DNA from: Magnetococcales bacterium
GTDB taxonomy: Bacteria > Pseudomonadota > Magnetococcia > Magnetococcales > JADGAP01
Assembly: GCA_015231965.1 (NCBI GenBank)
Contig: JADGAP010000007.1
Span: forward strand, 1 to 44,859
Reading direction: 5' to 3'
DNA: 44,859 nt
Shown here: piece after piece, positions 34,799-42,772 of the stretch
How the letters are laid out: every line of letters begins with the position of its first letter
Position numbering within the stretch: the first letter of the stretch is position 1
Program-made: the position numbers and the translations under genes
Notes under the pieces: model-generated
Told to the model about the DNA's origin: nothing
The model's database searches: none
The model's input: the letters and a program-made list of their open reading frames with translations, nothing else

Positions 34799-36742
34799 AT
34801 GAATCCGAAAGTTCCCATGCCCATCGATCACGCCATGAAACGAGAGCTGCTGACCCTGTTGCGTTTGGTGCGCAACCGGCGGGCGGCCTTTGTGCACGAT
34901 CTGCTTTGGATCCCGGTGGTCATCTTCCTGGCCTTTCAGTTGCGGTTCAACTTTCAAATGCCCCCCGGTTACGACAAGGGGATGGTGCAGTTGATGCTGC
35001 TGGCGGTGCCGTTGCAGGGATTTTTCTTCTGGTTTTTCGGGCTTTACCGGGGGGTGTGGCGTTTCGCCTCGATTCCGGATTTGATGCGCATCCTGCAATC
35101 CCTGGGGGTGGGGGTGGTGCTGTTGTCCGCCATCATCACCTTCGCCCGCTGGCCGGTGGGCATCCCCCGCACCGTGCTGGTGCTTTATCCCATCCTGCTG
35201 ACGGTGGGGCTCTCTGGACCGCGGCTGTTCTATCGCTGGCTCAAGGATCATCGGGTGCGGCTGGCCCGGCGGTCGGGGCAACGGGCGTTGATCGTGGGGG
35301 CGGGGCGCAACGGCGAAATGCTGGCCCGGGATCTGCTGCGCAACGACGAATACCAGCCGGTGGGCTTTCTCGACGACGACCCCCGCAAGCTGGGCTCGGA
35401 GATCCACGGGGTGCGGGTAATGGGGGCGGCCAAGGATCTCACCCGCCTGATCGGCGAACTGGAGGCCGACCTGGTCTTTGTCGCCATTCCCGACGCCAAG
35501 CGCCCCCTAATCCACCGCATCGTCACCGCCTGCGCCGAGGCCCGGATTCCCAGCCGCATCCTCCCCTCGCTGCGGGAGTTGGCGGGGGGGCGGATCGAGG
35601 TGGCGCGGCTCCGGCCAGTGACGGTGGAAGACCTGCTGGGGCGGGATCCGGTGAGCCTGGACAACGACGCCATCGCCGCCTATATCGCCGACAAGGCAGT
35701 GCTGGTGAGCGGCGGCGGCGGTTCCATCGGGTCGGAGTTGTGCCGTCAGGTGGCGGCCCTCGGACCCAGCCGCCTGATCATCCTGGAACACGGCGAGTTC
35801 AACCTCTACCGCATCGAGGAGGAGTTGAAGCGGAGCTTTCCCCAGTTGAGCCTGCACGGGGTATTGGGGGATGTGAAGGACGCCGAGCGGGTGCACTGGG
35901 TGTTCGACCATTTCCGCCCCCAGGTGGTGTTTCACGCCGCCGCCTACAAGCACGTGCCCATCGTCGAGGTCAACCCGGCGGAGGGGGTGCGCAACAACGT
36001 GCTGGGAACCCGCAACCTGGCCGACGCCGCCCACGCCTTCCAGTGCGACCGCTTTGTCATGATCTCCACCGACAAGGCGGTCAAGCCCACCAACGTCATG
36101 GGAACCACCAAGCGGGTGGCGGAAATCTACTGCCAAAATCTCAACCCCCGCTCCCGCACCCGCTTTATCACGGTGCGTTTTGGCAACGTGCTGGGGTCCG
36201 CCGGATCGGTGGTCCCGCTGTTCGAGCAGCAGATTCGGAAAGGCGGTCCCGTCACCGTCACCCATCCCGAAATCACCCGCTATTTCATGACCATCCCCGA
36301 GGCGGTGGGGCTGGTGCTGCAGGCCGGGTCGATGGGCGAGGGAGGGGAAATTTTTGTGCTGGACATGGGCGAACCAGTCAAGATTCGCGAACTGGCGGAA
36401 CAGATGATCCGCCTCCACGGCCTGGAGCCCGACGTGGATGTGGCCATTCAATACGTCGGATTGCGACCTGGAGAGAAACTTTACGAGGAGCTGTTCCACG
36501 AGGCGGAGGATTTGAAAGGGACGCACCATCCCAAGATCATGCTGGCTCACAGCCGCGCCTGCGATTGGGACAAACTCCAGGAGGAGTTGACATTGCTGGA
36601 AGGGGCGGCCCGGAGTCGCGACCCGGAACAGGTCTATCTCCATTTGCGGCGGTTGGCCCCCGAGTTCACCCCCACCCACTCCCCCACCGTCCTCATCGGC
36701 GGCGAAACCCCGCCCCGGCTGCGGGTGGTGGGGAGCGAATGA
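34799..36742 (+). CDS. Nucleotide-sugar 4,6-dehydratase, WbpM/CapD/FlaA1 family
   Basis: This membrane-anchored enzyme converts a UDP-GlcNAc-type sugar to its 4-keto-6-deoxy form for O-antigen or capsule. The product has about 647 residues. Four N-terminal membrane helices (residues about 25-130) are followed by a CoA-binding-like Rossmann domain (GAGRNGEMLARDLL, VGFLDDDPRKLG) and then the SDR domain with SGGGGSIGSELCRQ, STDKAVKPTNVMG and RFGNVLGSAGSV. The family's catalytic site is the degenerate S/T-M-K set rather than YxxxK. The start is uncertain: ATGs at 34799, 34817 and 34835, and a GTG at 34784, all lack a strong ribosome-binding site. Confidence 0.92.
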   Translation: MNPKVPMPIDHAMKRELLTLLRLVRNRRAAFVHDLLWIPVVIFLAFQLRFNFQMPPGYDKGMVQLMLLAVPLQGFFFWFFGLYRGVWRFASIPDLMRILQSLGVGVVLLSAIITFARWPVGIPRTVLVLYPILLTVGLSGPRLFYRWLKDHRVRLARRSGQRALIVGAGRNGEMLARDLLRNDEYQPVGFLDDDPRKLGSEIHGVRVMGAAKDLTRLIGELEADLVFVAIPDAKRPLIHRIVTACAEARIPSRILPSLRELAGGRIEVARLRPVTVEDLLGRDPVSLDNDAIAAYIADKAVLVSGGGGSIGSELCRQVAALGPSRLIILEHGEFNLYRIEEELKRSFPQLSLHGVLGDVKDAERVHWVFDHFRPQVVFHAAAYKHVPIVEVNPAEGVRNNVLGTRNLADAAHAFQCDRFVMISTDKAVKPTNVMGTTKRVAEIYCQNLNPRSRTRFITVRFGNVLGSAGSVVPLFEQQIRKGGPVTVTHPEITRYFMTIPEAVGLVLQAGSMGEGGEIFVLDMGEPVKIRELAEQMIRLHGLEPDVDVAIQYVGLRPGEKLYEELFHEAEDLKGTHHPKIMLAHSRACDWDKLQEELTLLEGAARSRDPEQVYLHLRRLAPEFTPTHSPTVLIGGETPPRLRVVGSE

Positions 36743-36778
36743 GGGGGGGATATCGATTCAGCACCTCCCCGCTTTTTC

Positions 36779-36982
36779 GACTGCGGGTCCAGGGGGATCA
36801 TCCCCCTGGCGGGTCCAAAGCCTGCCCCCGCGAAGGCGGGGGGCGGAGCCCTGGGGTTTTGACTTTTGCTTTTGATCTTGCATTTGTTTTTGTTCTTTTG
36901 GCGCGCTTTCAAGAGAAGCGAATGCGCTTTTCAGCATTCGCGTAGCGCGCCCAATTGTCGCCGGAGGCGACCCTATTTTCAC
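36779..36982 (-). repeat. Dispersed intergenic repeat, copy 2
   Basis: About 204 bases are the inverted counterpart of 2373-2567. This copy has two strong hairpins: a perfect nine-base stem with loop TCA at 36789-36809, and CCCCCGC/GCGGGGG with loop GAAG at 36825-36842. It lies 36 bases after the dehydratase stop. The GC-rich hairpin end and the 3'-of-gene position are shared by both copies, while the repeat's interior has diverged. Confidence 0.8.
36789..36809 (+). terminator. Hairpin downstream of the dehydratase gene
   Basis: CCAGGGGGA and TCCCCCTGG flank TCA as a perfect nine-base stem about 45 bases after the dehydratase stop, inside repeat copy 2. No U tract follows directly, so it may stabilise the transcript end rather than terminate alone. 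Confidence 0.4.
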
Positions 36983-37152
36983 CTAATTCCGGATTTCTCT
37001 CCAAAAAATGGGGGGCTGAATAGTTACCCGCCGTCTTGGATCGGGCCGCCCGCCGTTGCTCCCCGGGCGGATTCGTGATCATATGGTTCAGTTGAAATCA
37101 ACTCGAATGAGTCGGAAAACGGCGGCATCTCGCGAGGTTGGAAGGGTGTAGC

Positions 37153-39000
37153 GTGAGCGGCGGTAAAAAATCAAAGCCGATCAAGCGGGTGGAGAATGGG
37201 GAGGGCGTCGGAAAAGGCGCTGGGCTTCCGGGGGATTCCCTGTTCGAGGCGCGGCTGCTCCATGTCCTGTTGCAAAACAGCGCCGAAGGCGTAGTGGTGG
37301 CGGATCGGCGGGGTGCGGTGCGTCAGGTCAATCAGGCCTTCAGCCAAATGACGGGTTTTTCTCCAGAGGAGGTGCGGGGTCGCCACGTTCGCCGGTATCT
37401 CTCCGCGTCCGCCATCGCCCAGCATGGCGAGTGGATGGAAGCCCTGACCCTGGGTCAATCCTGGGAGGGCTCGTCGGAGGTTCGGAGCAAGGGGGGGGAG
37501 CTGTTGGCGGTGCGGGCGCGGGTCAACGCCATCCATCCCGAGGGCGAGCCGGTCCACTTTTACGTCTGCCAGTTTTTCCCCCAGAACGCCCTCTCCCCCC
37601 CGCCGGGCCCCCGTTTGGCCGGTCTGCTCTCCAACACCACCGACGCCGTGACCGGACTGCCCACCCGGATGCTCTTCGAGGACCGGGTGCAGCAGGCCAT
37701 CACCCAGGCGCGGCGCAACGCCTCCAGCGTCGCCCTGCTGCTGGTGGATTTGCAGCGCTTCAAGGCGATCAACGAAACCTTGGGGCGCAAGGCGGGGGAT
37801 TTCGTCCTCTCCACCGTCGCCGAGCGGTTGACCGCCCTGCTGCGCACCAGCGACAGCGTCGCCCGGCTGGAGGCCGATCAATTCGCCCTGCTGTTGACCC
37901 ACATCGACAAGGAGCCCAGCGCGGTGCGCAACACCGACGTGGTGGCCCGCAAGGTGCTGGAGGGGATCAGCCACGAGCCGGTGATCCTGTCGGAGGGGAT
38001 GGGATCGGGAGCGGGGCAGGAGGTGCCCATCTCGGTCTGTCTGGGCATCACCCTCTTTCCCCAGGACGGCGAATCCTGCGACGAACTGCTGCGCAACGCC
38101 GCCATCGCCCTGGGCCACGCCCGCCGCCGGGGCTGGAACGCCTACGAATTTTTTTCGGCGCAAATGGCCGAAACCGCCCGCCGCCGCTTTCTGGTGGAAA
38201 ACGATCTGCGCCGCGCCCTGGACAAGGGCGAATTGTGCCTCTTCTATCAACCCCAGGTCGACCTGGGCAGCGGCGAGATCGTCGGGGCGGAGGCCCTGAT
38301 TCGCTGGCGCCACCCCTCCCGGGGATTGGTCCCGCCGGGGGAGTTCATCCCGGTGGCGGAGGAGAGCGGGCTCATCGTGCCCATCGGCGAATGGGTGATG
38401 CAGGAGGCGTGTCGTCAGCAGGTGGCGTGGCGGCGTCAGGGGTTGGATCTGGTGCGGGTGGGGGTCAACATCTCCGCCTTACAGTTCCGGCGGCAAAATC
38501 TGGCCGACATGGTCTCCCGCCTGATGGGCCAGAGCGGCATCGATCCGTGCAGCCTGGACCTGGAGATCACCGAAAGCTCCCTGATGGAGGATGTGGACAA
38601 GGTGGTGGGCATCCTGCGCAAAATCAGCGAGCAGGGGGTTCATCTCTCCATGGACGACTTCGGCACCGGCTATTCGTCCCTCAGCTACCTGCGTCGTTTT
38701 CCCTTCAAAACCCTCAAGATCGACCGCTCCTTCATCAGTCAGATCGAGCGGGATTCCAGCGACGCCGCCATTGTCGGGGCCATTGTCGCCATGGCCCACA
38801 ACCTCAACCTCAACGTCATCGCCGAGGGGTTGGAAAATCGCGAGCAACTGGCCATCCTGCAACAACTGAAATGCGATGAACTCCAGGGCTTCCTGTTCAG
38901 CCGTCCGGTTCCCGCCGACGACATGGAGCAGCTTTTAAAAAAAAAAGTCGGCTTGAATGATGTGCTGCAAGCGTTGGACGCCCGTCAAGCCAAATCGTGA
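37153..39000 (+). CDS. PAS-GGDEF-EAL protein, probable c-di-GMP phosphodiesterase
   Basis: The 615-residue product has a PAS sensor domain (about 37-110), a GGDEF domain (about 165-335) and an EAL domain (about 345-595). The GGDEF motif is EADQF at 240-244, so diguanylate cyclase activity is unlikely, but the inhibitory-site RxxD is kept at 231-234. The EAL domain keeps AEALIRW (Glu380), the Asn of VNIS, ITES, DDFGTGYSS at 501-509, Lys522 and the EGLE Glu, so it should hydrolyse c-di-GMP. It is cytosolic, with no membrane helix. GTG at 37153, with GAAGGG upstream, is preferred to TTG at 37138. Confidence 0.93.
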   Translation: MSGGKKSKPIKRVENGEGVGKGAGLPGDSLFEARLLHVLLQNSAEGVVVADRRGAVRQVNQAFSQMTGFSPEEVRGRHVRRYLSASAIAQHGEWMEALTLGQSWEGSSEVRSKGGELLAVRARVNAIHPEGEPVHFYVCQFFPQNALSPPPGPRLAGLLSNTTDAVTGLPTRMLFEDRVQQAITQARRNASSVALLLVDLQRFKAINETLGRKAGDFVLSTVAERLTALLRTSDSVARLEADQFALLLTHIDKEPSAVRNTDVVARKVLEGISHEPVILSEGMGSGAGQEVPISVCLGITLFPQDGESCDELLRNAAIALGHARRRGWNAYEFFSAQMAETARRRFLVENDLRRALDKGELCLFYQPQVDLGSGEIVGAEALIRWRHPSRGLVPPGEFIPVAEESGLIVPIGEWVMQEACRQQVAWRRQGLDLVRVGVNISALQFRRQNLADMVSRLMGQSGIDPCSLDLEITESSLMEDVDKVVGILRKISEQGVHLSMDDFGTGYSSLSYLRRFPFKTLKIDRSFISQIERDSSDAAIVGAIVAMAHNLNLNVIAEGLENREQLAILQQLKCDELQGFLFSRPVPADDMEQLLKKKVGLNDVLQALDARQAKS

Positions 39001-39098
39001 CCCCATGAACCAGGATAAACCGGAGGGACGCGGCGGACGCGAGGTCGTCGCGGGAGGAGAGCCGGACGCAGGGCTGATACCGGAAAGGGATTGTCCGC

Positions 39099-39710
39099 AT
39101 GGCCATTGAGTTGCCTCCCGAGTTTCGGGAGAGGATCTCCAAGGAGGAGATCAACGACTTGCCGATGTGCAAGTGGGAGGGTGAAATCCATCTGGTGCAG
39201 AGCGCCAAGCGACTCAAAAGCGCCCTGGCGGCGTTGCGTCAGGAGTCCGCGCCCATCATCCTGGGGTTCGACACGGAGAGCCGCCCCTGTTTCAAAAAGG
39301 GGGAACACTATCCCCCCTCCCTGGTGCAGTTGGCCGGGGCGCAGGATGTTTATATCATTCAATTGGCCTCGGTCGGCAAACTGGACCCCCTGGCGGAACT
39401 GTTGGCGGACCCTTCGGTGATCAAGGCGGGGGTGGGACTGGAGCAGGACAACCGCCAGTTGCAGGAGTTGATGCCCTTTGAACCCGGCGGTTTCGTCGAT
39501 GTGGGCGAGGCGGCTACCCGGGCCGGGGGGGAAAACGGCAGTTTGCGGGGGATGGCGGCCCGATTCCTGGACATCCGCATCTCCAAAACCGCCCAGTGTT
39601 CCAACTGGTCCCGCCCCAAGTTGGAACCGGCGCAAATCTACTACGCCGCCACCGACGCCTGGGTCAGCCGGGAAATTTATCTCTACCTGCAACGCCACGG
39701 CCTGGTCTGA
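39099..39710 (+). CDS. Single-domain 3'-5' exonuclease (DEDDy, RNase D-like)
   Basis: The 203-residue product is a stand-alone 3'-5' exonuclease domain. The metal-binding set is present: FDTE (Asp58, Glu60), Asp117 in LEQDN, and YAATD (Tyr182, Asp186). There is no HRDC domain, so it is shorter than classical RNase D and resembles the small proteobacterial RNase D-like enzymes. Its substrate (RNA or DNA) cannot be told. GGAAAGG stands about nine bases before the ATG. An 88-residue gene follows 25 bases later. Confidence 0.9.
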   Translation: MAIELPPEFRERISKEEINDLPMCKWEGEIHLVQSAKRLKSALAALRQESAPIILGFDTESRPCFKKGEHYPPSLVQLAGAQDVYIIQLASVGKLDPLAELLADPSVIKAGVGLEQDNRQLQELMPFEPGGFVDVGEAATRAGGENGSLRGMAARFLDIRISKTAQCSNWSRPKLEPAQIYYAATDAWVSREIYLYLQRHGLV

Positions 39711-39735
39711 CCGGACCTCGGGAGCCTTCTTCGTT

Positions 39736-40002
39736 ATGTCCAACTGGCTGGCCCGTTTTGTCTTTGGCGAAACGAAGCCGGTGAAACAATCCGGACCCTC
39801 CCCCGCGTCCGCCCCCCGGTCCCCGACTCCCGGCAAAAGCGCCACCGAACTGGCGGAAAACATTCGCAAGCAGGTGGGCGGCCCTCCCCAGGGGGGGAAA
39901 CCGGTCCTCCCCGGCAAGGACAACGGCGTGCAGCGCACCCTGAAGGCCGACGAGGAACGAGCCCGCACCGTGCTGCGCGATTGGCTTAAGCAGGGGGATT
40001 GA
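39736..40002 (+). CDS. Small unrecognised protein (88 residues)
   Basis: I do not recognise this protein. It starts MSNWLARFVFG, has a Pro/Ser-rich linker (residues about 20-33) and a charged helical end (ADEERARTVLRDWLKQGD). It follows the exonuclease gene by 25 bases on the same strand, so cotranscription is likely. The frame is open further upstream but overlaps the exonuclease gene there. Confidence 0.65.
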   Translation: MSNWLARFVFGETKPVKQSGPSPASAPRSPTPGKSATELAENIRKQVGGPPQGGKPVLPGKDNGVQRTLKADEERARTVLRDWLKQGD

Positions 40003-40124
40003 GGGAGAATCGTCGGCGTGGGGCGCGCCCAACGGAGAGGGAAGGCGACGCCCCGTGGTAGACCTTGGGTTTGTTTTATCGACGATGTTAAGGATGAATC
40101 CGAGCCGTTTCGATAAATTTTGTT

Positions 40125-40139
40125 GAAATACGGTATTTC
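40125..40139. promoter_or_regulatory. Perfect palindrome upstream of the cyclase gene
   Basis: GAAATAC-G-GTATTTC is a perfect inverted repeat of seven bases with a one-base centre, in an AT-rich stretch about 65 bases before the cyclase start. The size and symmetry suit a dimeric regulator's operator. No regulator gene lies adjacent. Confidence 0.35.
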
Positions 40140-40201
40140 GCCTGGAGTGTTGTCGCACCACGCCGCGCGGGGATCGATCCTGCCGAATGGAGAAACGAAT
40201 C

Positions 40202-40702
40202 ATGAAAGTCGACATGGCGGTGATGTTTACCGATTTGGTGGGCAGCACGAAGCTTTATAACGATCTGGGCGATGAATTCGCCCAGAAAATCATCGCGGAC
40301 TATTTGGAGGTGATCCGGAACGCCGCCACGCCGCACCACGGCAATGTGATCAAGAAAATGGGCGATGGGGCCTTGATCGTCTTTCCCACCGCCGAGGCGG
40401 CGGCCCGGGCGGCCCGGGAGATGATGCGCCATTGCCACTCCCGGTGGGGCGACAAGCGGATGAAGTTGCGCATTGGCTTCAGCTTCGGACCCGTCCAGTT
40501 CATTCACGAGGACGCCCACGGCGAAACGGTGAATCGGGCGGCGCGGCTGCTGGAGTTGAAGGGAATCGACGAAATCTTGCTGGATGAATCCACCGCCGCT
40601 CTTTTGAGCATCGAGCAGTTTGCATTCGAGTTTTACAAAAAGGCGACCCTGAAGGGTTTTCCCGGACAACATTCGATCCACCGGCTGGAGTGGCGGGAGT
40701 AA
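40202..40702 (+). CDS. Class III adenylate/guanylate cyclase domain protein
   Basis: The 166-residue product is a single class III nucleotide cyclase catalytic domain. Both metal-binding aspartates are kept: Asp11 in FTDLVGST and Asp55 in KKMGDGALIVF. The transition-state Asn and Arg are in ETVNRAARL. It has no sensor domain or membrane segment. I prefer ATG 40202, with GGAG nine bases upstream; ATG 40187 in frame would add five residues. It probably makes cAMP, but specificity is not certain from sequence. A related but degenerate gene follows. Confidence 0.88.
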   Translation: MKVDMAVMFTDLVGSTKLYNDLGDEFAQKIIADYLEVIRNAATPHHGNVIKKMGDGALIVFPTAEAAARAAREMMRHCHSRWGDKRMKLRIGFSFGPVQFIHEDAHGETVNRAARLLELKGIDEILLDESTAALLSIEQFAFEFYKKATLKGFPGQHSIHRLEWRE

Positions 40703-40804
40703 TCACGGAAAAGCGCCAGGGCGTCTCCCGTTCCCGTGGATGGGGAGCGCGGCGTCTGGCGGCGGGATTCATGGGATTCAATCGTTGCGAGGGGAGTGTT
40801 TGAG

Positions 40805-41719
40805 ATGGCCAATACCAAAACAGTGACTGAAATGGCGATCATGTTCGTGGATATGCCGGGAAGTCTACATTTATATGGACAGATTGACGAAGGACACGCC
40901 CGAAACATGGTGTCGGAATATCTGGAGATCATCCGAACCGCCATCAGGACTTCCCAGGGAACGGTGTACAAGGAGATCGGCGAGGAGCTTCTCTGTACCT
41001 TTCCCACTGCCGAGGACGCCGCCCGTGCGGCGGTTCAAATTCAGGAAAATTGCAAGCGCCGATTCGGTGAAAAACGGTTGGGGGTGCGGGTGGTCTTTCA
41101 TCTGGGCATGGCGATCATCGACGGCGAGGTGCTGGTGGGGGAGAGCGTCAACGTGGCGACCATCTTGATTGGTTTCGCCAAGGAGGATCAGATTCTGCTC
41201 AGCGGCACCGCCCATGACAAATTGTTCCGGTCCAAGTCCGAGACGCGCTTCGTCTCCTCCTTTCCCATCCGGGGGCGAAGCAAGCCGTTGGAGGTGCATG
41301 AACTGGTATGGGGAGATGACGCCACCGTGACCGAGGCGGATCCCAATCCCATGCCAAAGAGCCATTCGGACAGCCCCATGGTCAGGCTGATCCATGGCAC
41401 TCTGCGCCGTTGGGTCAACGCCGAACATCCCGTGGTCACGTTGGGGCGGATGGAGAAAAATGACAACCAACACAACCAACACATCCAGCTTCTGAACGAT
41501 CTGGCCTCGCGGAAACACGCCGAGTTTATTTTTCGCGACGGGCAGTTCTTCCTGGTGGATTCCAGCACCAACGGCGTCAGTTTCATAACCCAGCAGGGAA
41601 AACTCACCTATATTCATCGGTCGGAGATGGCCATCACCGAAAACGGGGTGATCGGCGTGGGAAAACAAAGTCCCTGCGAAGAGTCTGGGGTGGTGGTGAC
41701 GTTCGTCGATGTTTCGTAG
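40805..41719 (+). CDS. Degenerate cyclase domain fused to an FHA domain
   Basis: The 304-residue product starts with a domain clearly related to the preceding cyclase (residues about 8-175) but lacking key residues. The first Asp is kept (Asp16, MFVDMPGS), the second metal site reads EIGEELL with Glu60 in place of Asp, and the VN..AR segment has become VNVATILIG without the Arg. It is therefore probably not a working cyclase. Residues about 195-300 form an FHA domain with LGRMEKND, SRKHAEFIF and DSSTNGVSF, the phosphothreonine-binding pattern. It may relay Thr-kinase signals. GAGGGGAG precedes the ATG at 40805. Confidence 0.85.
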   Translation: MANTKTVTEMAIMFVDMPGSLHLYGQIDEGHARNMVSEYLEIIRTAIRTSQGTVYKEIGEELLCTFPTAEDAARAAVQIQENCKRRFGEKRLGVRVVFHLGMAIIDGEVLVGESVNVATILIGFAKEDQILLSGTAHDKLFRSKSETRFVSSFPIRGRSKPLEVHELVWGDDATVTEADPNPMPKSHSDSPMVRLIHGTLRRWVNAEHPVVTLGRMEKNDNQHNQHIQLLNDLASRKHAEFIFRDGQFFLVDSSTNGVSFITQQGKLTYIHRSEMAITENGVIGVGKQSPCEESGVVVTFVDVS

Positions 41720-41778
41720 GGAAAGCGGCGAAAGGGCTGGGGAAGGGCTGGATTCCCCTTCCCTGGCATTGCGGCGGG

Positions 41779-42582
41779 TCAAGATTGCTGCAAGGTTTCA
41801 GCCTCTTCGTCCCGTGGCGCGTCCATTCCCAAGAGGCTGAGCAGCCGCGCCTCGCGGAGTTCCATCTGCCGCACTTTCTGTTCCAGCCGCCCGGCCTTGG
41901 CAACCCACTCGTCCCGTTCCTTTTGCAGCGCCGCGAAGGATGCCTTGAGTTGCGCCATTTCGGAGTGATGGCGTCCGCTCAGGGCCTCCTTTTGAATTCG
42001 AGAGAGATCGGAAAGGGTGATGATCCGAAACAGCCTGTCTCCTCCCGTCATTTTGCGACGGCAAATGGCCACGGGTTCCCGTTGCGCCAAATTTCTCGCG
42101 TCATCCACCACTTTTCGCGGTAACGCGCCCTTTCGGACCAGATATTCAAACGGGACGTGGCAGTTATACAACTCCCAGTCGGCCTCGATCTCGCCGGAAC
42201 TGCGCTTGACGTAGACCTTGGGCAGGGGCAACTTCATCAGAACTTCCAGCCGCCCGTCGTCCAACGCCATGAAGCGGATGCCATAGCCGGTCTCTTCCTT
42301 GCGCACCACGGTGAAGGGCCGTTCGAGAAATCCCGAGGGGGGATTGTCCAAGCCCGGGCCGGGATCCGCTCGCAACACGCCGGATTCCCCCATTTCCACC
42401 CGTTGCGGATCCTCCTCGACAAAGGCACCCAGCTCATTCAGATCCTTCAACACCGCCTGCCGCGCCCCCTGACGGGTGTGAACCTCGGCGGTGAAGTCGC
42501 AACGGCCCCGTGGTTGTTTGCGGCGCATGGCGTTCACGAATCCGGGGGCGGATTGTTCCAATTGATCGAGCAGAGCCACCAT
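41779..42582 (-). CDS. PilZ-like/coiled-coil protein, paralogue A
   Basis: The 267-residue product pairs with the gene at 42773-43609 along its whole length. The N-terminal part fits a PilZ-type c-di-GMP-binding domain: RKQPR at 21-25 gives RxxxR, DLNELG at 47-52 stands where PilZ has [D/N]xSxxG (Asn for Ser), and GYGIRFMAL ends the barrel. A second conserved block includes VYVKRSSGEIEADW and VPFEYL. The C-terminus is a coiled coil of about 60 residues. The ATG at 42582 matches the paralogue's start (MVAL). The PilZ call is by motif and is moderate. Confidence 0.8.
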   Translation of the reverse strand: MVALLDQLEQSAPGFVNAMRRKQPRGRCDFTAEVHTRQGARQAVLKDLNELGAFVEEDPQRVEMGESGVLRADPGPGLDNPPSGFLERPFTVVRKEETGYGIRFMALDDGRLEVLMKLPLPKVYVKRSSGEIEADWELYNCHVPFEYLVRKGALPRKVVDDARNLAQREPVAICRRKMTGGDRLFRIITLSDLSRIQKEALSGRHHSEMAQLKASFAALQKERDEWVAKAGRLEQKVRQMELREARLLSLLGMDAPRDEEAETLQQS

Positions 42583-42632
42583 GGTGAGAATGATTCCTCT
42601 TCTACATGAGGTTGTAGACAATGAAAGCGTTA

Positions 42633-42663
42633 ATTATATTACGCGAGCCGCGCCCCCGGTCAA
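42633..42663 (-). promoter_or_regulatory. Promoter of paralogue A
   Basis: On the minus strand TTGACC (42658-42663) and TATAAT (42633-42638) lie 19 bases apart; TAATAT at 16 bases is an alternative -10. The same TTGACC-19-TACAAT arrangement, also preceded by CGC, stands before paralogue B, which supports it. Confidence 0.6.
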
Positions 42664-42772
42664 GCGTTAAGATGAGGCGTGCGTCTTTCGGGGCGGTTGG
42701 AAGATCGTGCATCGCGTCAAATGGCATGGAAACGATGGGGGATCGTCCTGACGTTGGATGCCCCGGATTCCT

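Larger units (their letters stand above)
36743..37152. other. Intergenic region holding dispersed repeat copy 2
   Basis: This 410-base gap starts with the dispersed repeat (36779-36982) and ends with the leader of the PAS-GGDEF-EAL gene. No gene is supported in it. Confidence 0.6.

Noticed and set aside
36758-36982. Coding frames through repeat copy 2, with a similar peptide in copy 1
   Set aside because: The peptide similarity comes from DNA similarity of the repeat; frames shift between copies and stop codons differ.
39005-39109. 34-codon frame between the EAL gene and the exonuclease gene
   Set aside because: It overlaps the exonuclease start and has no ribosome-binding site of its own.
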